Positions 9,761-16,078 of a DNA stretch of 64,000 nucleotides are shown in pieces. A program made the position numbers and the translations under genes. Origin of the DNA: Pseudomonas cuatrocienegasensis (lineage in GTDB: Bacteria; Pseudomonadota; Gammaproteobacteria; Pseudomonadales; Pseudomonadaceae); the NCBI RefSeq assembly GCF_900110925.1, contig NZ_FOFP01000019.1:1-64000 (forward strand). The letters run 5' to 3'. The notes under the pieces were generated by a model. The model was not told the DNA's origin. It worked only from the letters and a program-made list of their open reading frames with translations, and did not search any database. The first letter of the stretch is position 1, and each line of letters begins with the position of its first letter.

Positions 9761-11413
9761 ATGCGTTTCGTTTATTCATTGGCCGGTGCTGCCGTTTCCC
9801 TGTTGTCGCTGTCCGTGGCGGCGGCCACCCTGCCGGACGCAGGCCAGTCGCAACAGAACATCGATCAGCGCCCGCTGCAATTGCCGGGCAAGCAGCGCCT
9901 GGAGCTGAATCTGCCGGATGCGCCGTCGAGCGAGGCGACCGCCAGCGGGCCGAGCCTGCAAGTCAGTGGTTTTACCCTGCAAGGCAATAGCGCCATCGCC
10001 AGCGCGGAGCTGTTGCCGCTACTCAGTGATCTGCAAGGCCGCACGGTTGCGCTCGGCGAGCTGCAAGCCGCTGCCAACCGCATCACCCTGGCGTACCGCG
10101 AACGCGGCTACCCGCTGGCGCGGGCTTACGTGCCGGCGCAGGAGATCGACGGCGGCGTGGTGCAGATCGCGGTGATGGAAGGCCGTTATGGCGAGGTCGC
10201 ACTCAACAACACGGCGGGGGTTGCGGGCGCGGCACTGGCTCCGCTCTCGGCCCTCAAGAGTGGTGATGCCGTGCGCGGCGCGGCCCTGGAACGCAGCCTG
10301 CTGCTCTTGTCCGACACGCCCGGGGTGGAGGTGAAATCCACCCTTAAACCAGGCGCATCGGTCGGCGCTACTGACCTGCTGGTGGACGTGCTGCCCGGCC
10401 CGCTGTTGTCCGGCTCGGTGGATGCCGATAACTACGGCAACCGCTTTACCGGCGAGTACCGTTTGGGCGGCACGCTCAACCTCAACAGCCCGCTGGGCCT
10501 GGGTGATCGCCTGTCGCTGCGCGCCATGGGTTCGGACGAAGACCAGCAGTACGGGCGCATCGCCTACCAGTTGCCGATAGGCCCCTGGGCCACGCAGGTG
10601 GGCGTGGCCTATTCGGACATGGATTATCAGTTGGCCAAGGATTTCGAGGATCTCGATGCCCATGGCAATGCGCGCATCACCAGTGTCTACGCGATCCAGC
10701 CGCTGGTGCGCAGCCGCGATTTCTCCCTGTATGCGCAAGTGCAGTTCGACGACAAGCGCCTTAAGGACGACATCGACCAGTTCGACAGCAAGAGCGACAA
10801 GCGCTCGCGCGTGGTCATCGCCACCCTCAACGGCAACAGTCGCGACACCTTGCTCGGCGGCGGCGTTAACAGCTTCGCCGTGGCCTGGAGCCAGGGCAGC
10901 CTGACTATCGACGGTGCGGCGGCCAAACGCAGCGACGACCTGAGCGCCGGCACGCGCGGCCAGTTCCACAAAATCAACCCGAGCCTGGTGCGCCTGCAAC
11001 GCCTGAGCGAACGCTTTAGCCTGTACGGCCAACTGCAAGGCCAGTGGGCCGATAGCAATCTGGACAGCTCGGAGAAGATCAGCCTCGGCGGTGCCTACGG
11101 CGTGCGCGCTTATCCGCAAGGTGAAGCCTCCGGCGATCAAGGCTGGCTGGCCAACCTCGAACTGCGTTACGCCCTGACCGATGCCTGGCAGCTCAGCACC
11201 TTCGCCGACCATGGCGAAGTGCGCCTGAACAAAGACACCTGGAGCAACGGCGAAAACCACCGCAGCCTCTCGGCAGCCGGCATCGGCGCACGCTGGGCCG
11301 CACACGGCTGGCAGATCAACACCGTAGCCGCCTGGAAGCTGGGCAACGCCGACTCGCAAAGCGACGTCGAGCGCTCGCCGCGTGTCTGGGCGCAGGTGGT
11401 GCGGTTCTTTTAA
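9761..11413 (+). CDS. TpsB2: ShlB/FhaC/HecB-family outer-membrane transporter
   Basis: A 550-residue near-copy of TpsB1, with the same signal peptide, linker, single POTRA domain (about 65-150) and C-terminal barrel ending in VVRFF. Differences are scattered (for example S6 for P6, EA for AA in the linker, TAGVAG for SARVSG after the POTRA domain). The substrate-recognising POTRA is almost unchanged, so either transporter could plausibly secrete either TpsA (inference). It also carries VRAY in place of the common VRGY barrel motif. It starts 3 bp after tpsA2, without room for a separate promoter. Confidence 0.93.
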   Translation: MRFVYSLAGAAVSLLSLSVAAATLPDAGQSQQNIDQRPLQLPGKQRLELNLPDAPSSEATASGPSLQVSGFTLQGNSAIASAELLPLLSDLQGRTVALGELQAAANRITLAYRERGYPLARAYVPAQEIDGGVVQIAVMEGRYGEVALNNTAGVAGAALAPLSALKSGDAVRGAALERSLLLLSDTPGVEVKSTLKPGASVGATDLLVDVLPGPLLSGSVDADNYGNRFTGEYRLGGTLNLNSPLGLGDRLSLRAMGSDEDQQYGRIAYQLPIGPWATQVGVAYSDMDYQLAKDFEDLDAHGNARITSVYAIQPLVRSRDFSLYAQVQFDDKRLKDDIDQFDSKSDKRSRVVIATLNGNSRDTLLGGGVNSFAVAWSQGSLTIDGAAAKRSDDLSAGTRGQFHKINPSLVRLQRLSERFSLYGQLQGQWADSNLDSSEKISLGGAYGVRAYPQGEASGDQGWLANLELRYALTDAWQLSTFADHGEVRLNKDTWSNGENHRSLSAAGIGARWAAHGWQINTVAAWKLGNADSQSDVERSPRVWAQVVRFF

Positions 11414-11475
11414 GAACCTGTTCACGACCTTCTGCGCGCCGGCCTCGCTGAAGAGTGCTGCAAGCAGGCGGTAGC

Positions 11476-11551
11476 GTAGGGTGGACGACGCTTTACCCGT
11501 CCACCACTGCACGGTCGCCATGGTGGACAGAAAGAGCGCTGTCCACCCTAC
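11476..11551. repeat. Inverted repeat, family A, copy 2
   Basis: Almost identical to the element at 3226-3301, and likewise just downstream of a tpsB gene. The tpsB copies and the repeat therefore probably duplicated together. The arms are gtagggtggac and gtccaccctac. Confidence 0.8.
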
Positions 11552-11588
11552 ATCTGGCGCGTGGCAGCCATCACAATATGTCGCTCTG

Positions 11589-11671
11589 TGTAGGGGCGAA
11601 TGGGGCGCCTAGCCTTTATTCGCGAAATCACGGCCCCATCGCGAATAAATTCGCTCCTACACGGGCCTAAT
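11589..11671. repeat. Inverted repeat, family D (GGGGCGAAT...ATTCGCTCCTAC)
   Basis: Palindromic element with outer arms tgtaggggcgaat / attcgctcctaca and inner arms ggggc / gcccc, plus ttcgcgaa cores. The same attcgctcctac and tttattcgcga words recur in the 48647-48795 element. It is a dispersed intergenic repeat of unknown role. Confidence 0.7.
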
Positions 11672-11690
11672 CAGCGCTGCACACGTCGCG

Positions 11691-11754
11691 GCTAAAGCCC
11701 CTCCCACAAACCGAGGCGGCCTGTGGGAGGCGCCGGGCGGCGATCCGCTTTAGC
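11691..11754. repeat. REP-like inverted repeat, family E (GCTAAAGC...GCTTTAGC)
   Basis: The outer arms are gctaaagc / gctttagc, and an inner pair ctcccacaa / ctgtgggag forms a cruciform-capable unit. Related words occur at 15978-16018 and 62691-62742. REP-type palindromes of this sort are common in Pseudomonas intergenic DNA. Confidence 0.65.
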
Positions 11755-11858
11755 GGCGAAGCGTGGCGGGCTGCGCCACGGCTCGGAATCACGCAGCAGG
11801 GGCTTGCACAGGAATGGCGCAAAGCCATATCGTGCCTCGCTCCAACGATCATTCCGGT

Positions 11859-13043
11859 ATGCCTGATATGCGCCTGGCTTGCAGCCTGTTGTCCGCATTG
11901 TCTGCACTTGTGCTTCCCTGCCTCGCCAATGCGGCGGCGGTGGATCTGTTGCCCTTTCAGGAGGTTCCAGGCCTGCCATCGCGCACCAGCCTGACGCTAG
12001 GCAACACCAGCTACGACCCACCGGACGATCTGAGCGTGCTGCCGTTTATCAGTGGCGGCGTGGCGCTGGACAACTTCGGTGGCCATGACGATCAGGGCCG
12101 ACTCGCCAGCGCCCTCAATTTGCATGGTCTGCTCGGCCAGAACGACCTGTTGAGCCTGCGCAGCATGGGCACGGCCGAGGCGGGCCATTATCACTGGGGC
12201 GCCTACCAGCTGGGCCTCGGCCAGTGGGACACTCGGTTGGGCGTGATCCTCTCGGACTTGTCCTACGCACTGGGCGACGAACTCGCAATACTCGCCGCCA
12301 AGGGCAAAACCCGCACAGCCAGCGCATTTATCATCCAGCCGCTCGTCCAAACCAGGGCGCTCACCCTCAAGGCCGGGCTGCAGGTCGACGACAAGCAGAT
12401 GCAGGATGAAATCGGGCTGCTCGACATGCGCAGTGACAAGCGCTCTCGTGTGTTCAGCTACAGCCTCTCCGGCACTCTCCAGGATCACCTGCTGAGCGCA
12501 GCCGCGACCAGCCTTGCGCTGAGCTGGAGTAAGGGCAGCCTGAATATCGACGGCTCGCCCTACTCACTGGTTGGCAGGGCCGATGCGGGGCACTTCAGCG
12601 TGCTGCGCGCCAACTTGACGCGCTTGCAGCCACTGGGTGGGCGCTTTGCCCTGTATGTTCGAGCCCAGGGCCAGTGGAGCGATGACAACCTCGACGACTC
12701 GGAAAAGCTCTATATCGGCGGCGTATTCGGCGTGCGCTCCGCCGAGCAGGCAGCCGCATTCGGCGACCGCGGCTGGCTGGCCAGCGTCGAGCTGCGCTAT
12801 GCCCTGAGCGACACCTGGCAACTGGTTGCCTTTGCCGATCACGGTGAAGCGCGGCTGAATACACCCAGCTTGAGTCACAACACCGCGCCGCGCCGCCTGT
12901 CAGGCACAGGTGCTGGCGCGAAGTGGTCAACCCAGACCTGGAGCATCAGCGCGCTGGCCGGCTGGAAGGTCGGCGAGCATGAAGCGCAGAGCGATACCAA
13001 GCACACGCCGCGTTTATGGGCGCAGCTGGCATACGCCTTCTAA
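11859..13043 (+). CDS. POTRA-less TpsB-like outer-membrane beta-barrel protein
   Basis: A 394-residue protein taking M at 11859; 11868 is equally possible, and neither has a strong Shine-Dalgarno sequence. A signal peptide (MRLACSLLSALSALVLPCLANA) is followed by only about 45 residues and then a barrel. The barrel aligns along its whole length with that of TpsB1/TpsB2: DxxRSDKRSRV becomes LLDMRSDKRSRV, SLGGAYGVR becomes YIGGVFGVR, and both contain GWLAxxELRYALxDxWQL and FADHGE. The POTRA domain is missing. The VRAY position reads VRSA (about residue 292). POTRA domains recruit TpsA in this family, so it may be a pore, a partner barrel, or a domain-loss paralogue with another role. It ends in phenylalanine and looks intact, not decayed. 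Confidence 0.85.
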   Translation: MPDMRLACSLLSALSALVLPCLANAAAVDLLPFQEVPGLPSRTSLTLGNTSYDPPDDLSVLPFISGGVALDNFGGHDDQGRLASALNLHGLLGQNDLLSLRSMGTAEAGHYHWGAYQLGLGQWDTRLGVILSDLSYALGDELAILAAKGKTRTASAFIIQPLVQTRALTLKAGLQVDDKQMQDEIGLLDMRSDKRSRVFSYSLSGTLQDHLLSAAATSLALSWSKGSLNIDGSPYSLVGRADAGHFSVLRANLTRLQPLGGRFALYVRAQGQWSDDNLDDSEKLYIGGVFGVRSAEQAAAFGDRGWLASVELRYALSDTWQLVAFADHGEARLNTPSLSHNTAPRRLSGTGAGAKWSTQTWSISALAGWKVGEHEAQSDTKHTPRLWAQLAYAF

Positions 13044-13311
13044 CTCGAATGTCGCGCCATGCCTCAAATGCCGGTGAAGACTAGGCGCCCCCTTCGCGTC
13101 GACAGATGCAGCCTTCCCTACGGCCTTTGCCCACCTGCCCTGCCGGGCGTAGAATCACCCAATTCCTCGCCAAGCATCCCCGGCGGACCCGTGAGCCCCG
13201 GCTGCACGGACGGTGATCCCGTCTCGTCATGCAGCCCCATAACCATGCGGCGACCTGCCGCCCGACGATGCTCACCGCACCCATACCCCGAATTAGTCGC
13301 AGGAAACCACC

Positions 13312-15150
13312 ATGCCCGATTACCGCTCGAAAACCTCCACCCACGGCCGCAACATGGCCGGCGCCCGTGCCCTGTGGCGCGCCACCGGGATGAAAGACGA
13401 GGACTTCAAGAAGCCGATCATCGCCGTCGCCAACTCCTTCACCCAGTTCGTGCCCGGCCACGTGCACCTCAAGGACATGGGCCAACTGGTTGCCCGCGAG
13501 ATTGAGCGCGCTGGCGGCGTGGCCAAGGAATTCAACACCATCGCCGTTGACGACGGCATCGCCATGGGCCACGACGGCATGCTCTATTCGCTGCCGAGCC
13601 GCGAGATCATCGCCGACTCCGTGGAGTACATGGTCAACGCCCACTGCGCCGACGCCATCGTCTGCATCAGTAACTGCGACAAGATCACCCCCGGCATGCT
13701 GATGGCCGCACTGCGTCTGAACATCCCGGTGGTGTTCGTCTCCGGCGGGCCGATGGAAGCCGGCAAGACCAAACTGGCCAGCCATGGCCTGGACCTGGTC
13801 GACGCCATGGTCGTGGCCGCCGACGAGTCGGCCAGTGACGAAAAAGTCGCCGAGTACGAGCGCAGCGCCTGCCCGACCTGCGGCAGTTGCTCCGGCATGT
13901 TCACCGCCAACTCGATGAACTGCCTGATGGAAGCCTTAGGCCTGGCCCTGCCCGGCAACGGCTCGACCCTGGCCACCCACGCCGACCGTGAGCAGCTGTT
14001 CCTGCGCGCCGGGCGTCTGGTGGTGGAATTGTGCCAGCGCTATTACGGCGAAGGCGATGAGTCCGTGCTGCCGCGCAACGTCGCCAACTTCAAGGCGTTC
14101 GAGAACGCCATGAGCCTGGACATCGCCATGGGTGGCTCGACCAACACCATCCTGCACCTGCTGGCCGCCGCACAAGAAGGCGAAGTGGCCTTCGACCTGC
14201 GCGATATCGACCGCCTGTCGCGCTACGTGCCGCAACTGTGCAAGGTCGCGCCGAACATCCAGAAGTACCACATGGAAGACGTCCACCGCGCCGGCGGGAT
14301 CTTCTCCATCCTCGGCGAGCTGGCCCGCGGCGGCCTGCTGCACACCGACGTGAGCACCGTGCACAGCCCGAGCATGGCCGAGGCCATCGCCCAGTGGGAC
14401 ATCACCCAGACCCAGGACGAAGCGGTCCACCACTTCTTCAAGGCCGGTCCGGCCGGCATACCGACCCAGACTGCATTCAGCCAGGCCACCCGCTGGGAAA
14501 CCTTGGACGACGACCGCGAAAACGGCTGCATCCGCAGTGTCGAGCATGCCTACTCCAAAGAGGGCGGCCTGGCCGTGCTTTACGGCAATATCGCGGTCGA
14601 CGGCTGTGTGGTGAAAACCGCCGGGGTTGACGAATCGATCCATGTGTTCGAGGGTACGGCAAAGATCTTCGAAAGCCAGGACAGCGCGGTCAAAGGCATC
14701 CTCAACGACGAGGTCAAAGCCGGCGATATCGTGATCATCCGCTACGAAGGCCCGAAAGGCGGCCCGGGCATGCAGGAAATGCTGTATCCCACCAGCTACC
14801 TGAAGTCCAAAGGCCTGGGCAAGGCCTGCGCGCTGCTCACCGACGGGCGTTTTTCCGGCGGCACCTCTGGCCTGTCCATCGGCCATGCCTCGCCGGAAGC
14901 GGCCGCTGGCGGCGCCATTGGCCTGGTGCAGGACGGCGACAAAGTGTTGATCGACATTCCCAACCGCAGCATCAACCTGCTGCTGAGTGAGGAAGAACTG
15001 GCCACACGCCGCGCCGAACAGGACAAGAAGGGCTGGAAACCTGCCCAACCGCGTCCACGCAAGGTGACTACGGCGCTCAAGGCCTACGCCCTGCTCGCCA
15101 CCAGCGCCGACAAAGGCGCGGTACGTGATAAGGCGATGCTCGACGGCTAA
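13312..15150 (+). CDS. ilvD: Dihydroxy-acid dehydratase
   Basis: A 612-residue protein, full length for IlvD/Edd. It dehydrates 2,3-dihydroxy-isovalerate and -3-methylvalerate, the third common step of valine, isoleucine and leucine synthesis. The Fe-S ligands are visible in SNCDKITPGM (about residues 120-130) and CGSCSGMFTANSMNC (about 193-207). DGRFSGGTSG and GHASPEA motifs lie near the C-terminus. The 268 bp upstream show no leader-peptide attenuator that I can recognise. A GC-rich hairpin follows the stop, and a broken second copy of the gene's last 170 bp lies at 15718-15883. Confidence 0.98.
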   Translation: MPDYRSKTSTHGRNMAGARALWRATGMKDEDFKKPIIAVANSFTQFVPGHVHLKDMGQLVAREIERAGGVAKEFNTIAVDDGIAMGHDGMLYSLPSREIIADSVEYMVNAHCADAIVCISNCDKITPGMLMAALRLNIPVVFVSGGPMEAGKTKLASHGLDLVDAMVVAADESASDEKVAEYERSACPTCGSCSGMFTANSMNCLMEALGLALPGNGSTLATHADREQLFLRAGRLVVELCQRYYGEGDESVLPRNVANFKAFENAMSLDIAMGGSTNTILHLLAAAQEGEVAFDLRDIDRLSRYVPQLCKVAPNIQKYHMEDVHRAGGIFSILGELARGGLLHTDVSTVHSPSMAEAIAQWDITQTQDEAVHHFFKAGPAGIPTQTAFSQATRWETLDDDRENGCIRSVEHAYSKEGGLAVLYGNIAVDGCVVKTAGVDESIHVFEGTAKIFESQDSAVKGILNDEVKAGDIVIIRYEGPKGGPGMQEMLYPTSYLKSKGLGKACALLTDGRFSGGTSGLSIGHASPEAAAGGAIGLVQDGDKVLIDIPNRSINLLLSEEELATRRAEQDKKGWKPAQPRPRKVTTALKAYALLATSADKGAVRDKAMLDG

Positions 15151-15166
15151 GACCGCAGCACCTCGA

Positions 15167-15187
15167 CAGCCCGGCTCCGCCGGGCTG
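15167..15187 (+). terminator. GC-rich hairpin after ilvD
   Basis: A perfect 9-bp stem, cagcccggc / gccgggctg, with a tcc loop, 16 bp after the ilvD stop. Only a short T run follows (gatttaa), so termination may be partial. Confidence 0.6.
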
Positions 15188-15210
15188 CTGATTTAAGGGG
15201 GGAGCACAGC

Positions 15211-15696
15211 ATGACCGGGGCACCACCACATCGACCATTGCGCATCGGCCTGATCGCCGACACCCACGGCCTGCTAAGGTCTGCGGCCCTCGAACGCCTG
15301 CAAGGCTGCGATCACCTGATCCACGCAGGCGACGTCGGCAACCCGGACATACTCGCTGCACTGGAGCGCATCGCCCCCGTCTCCGTGGTACGTGGCAACA
15401 ACGACACAGGTGACTGGGCGCAAAACCTGCCCGAGCGCCTGCTGGTGAAGATCCAGCGCATCACGCTGTATATCCTGCATGACCTCAAGACCCTCGATAT
15501 CGACCCTGCTGCCCAGGGCATCAGCGCCGTGATCTCCGGCCACTCCCACGCCCCGCAGCAGTACGAACGCGACGGTGTGCTCTACCTCAACCCCGGCAGT
15601 GCCGGCCCGCGCCGGTTCAAGCTGCCCATCAGCATCGCCGAGCTGCATCTCGACAACGGCCGCCTGCAAGCCGAACTGATCGAGCTGCCGGCCTGA
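15211..15696 (+). CDS. YfcE/MJ0936-family metallophosphoesterase
   Basis: A 161-residue calcineurin-like phosphoesterase, the usual size for the small YfcE group. Metal-binding motifs appear in order: DTHG (about 16-19), GDVG (about 40-43), GNND (about 65-68) and GHSHAP (about 114-119). A strong Shine-Dalgarno sequence (ggggag) precedes the ATG. Family members hydrolyse phosphodiesters in vitro; the physiological substrate is unknown. It sits between ilvD and a decayed copy of the ilvD tail, so it may have entered by the event that made that duplication. Confidence 0.9.
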   Translation: MTGAPPHRPLRIGLIADTHGLLRSAALERLQGCDHLIHAGDVGNPDILAALERIAPVSVVRGNNDTGDWAQNLPERLLVKIQRITLYILHDLKTLDIDPAAQGISAVISGHSHAPQQYERDGVLYLNPGSAGPRRFKLPISIAELHLDNGRLQAELIELPA

Positions 15697-15717
15697 TACC
15701 AGCGCGCCTGCCTTGCC

Positions 15718-15883
15718 GAGTGAGGAAGAACTAGCCACGCGCAGCGCTGAACAGGACAAACAAGCTGGAAGCCCGCCCTGCCGCGTCCGCGCAAGGTGAC
15801 CACGGCGCTCAAGGTCTACGCCCTGCTCGTCACCAGCGCCGACAAGGGCGCGATGCGCAATAGGCGACGCTGGGCGACTGATA
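15718..15883 (+). pseudogene. Decayed duplicate of the ilvD 3' end
   Basis: From gagtgaggaagaact onward this stretch follows the last about 166 bases of ilvD (14985-15150) almost base for base. Shared blocks include gccgaacaggac / gctgaacaggac, cgcaaggtgac, acggcgctcaagg and ctacgccctgctcg. One base has been lost near 15767 (gacaagaagggctgg becomes gacaaacaagctgg), which shifts the frame, and the 3' end has diverged. It has no start codon or ribosome site and is a non-functional remnant. Confidence 0.85.
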
Positions 15884-15977
15884 GCTCGCTAGCCCCAACC
15901 TCATTGCAAGAGCGAAGTTGGAGCCAGTGTCGCGTCGACCATGAAATGACGGCTCAATGCCATGCGGCGTACGAGGG

Positions 15978-16018
15978 GCTTTAGCCGCAATATTTTCAAG
16001 GTTAGCCGCGGCTAAAGC
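15978..16018. repeat. REP-like inverted repeat (GCTTTAGCCGC...GCGGCTAAAGC)
   Basis: Perfect 11-bp arms around a 19-bp A/T-rich spacer. It lies 60 bp beyond the stop of the minus-strand RTX operon and could end its transcript. It shares words with the elements at 11691 and 62691. Confidence 0.7.
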
Positions 16019-16078
16019 TCACAAAAAGCGACAGATTATTTGTGTCGCGCCACTAAGCAGAACAGCGGCGAGAAACCG

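Larger units (their letters stand above)
11414..11858. other. 445-bp repeat-rich intergenic region
   Basis: No gene is supported here. Three separate inverted repeats sit head to tail (11476-11551, 11589-11671, 11691-11754), each listed on its own line. The open frame that begins at 11763 is an upstream extension of the barrel gene and is not counted as coding. No clear promoter was recognised before 11859. Confidence 0.6.

Noticed and set aside
13044..13311. Leader-peptide attenuator before ilvD
   Set aside because: No short frame rich in Val, Leu or Ile followed by alternative hairpins was found.
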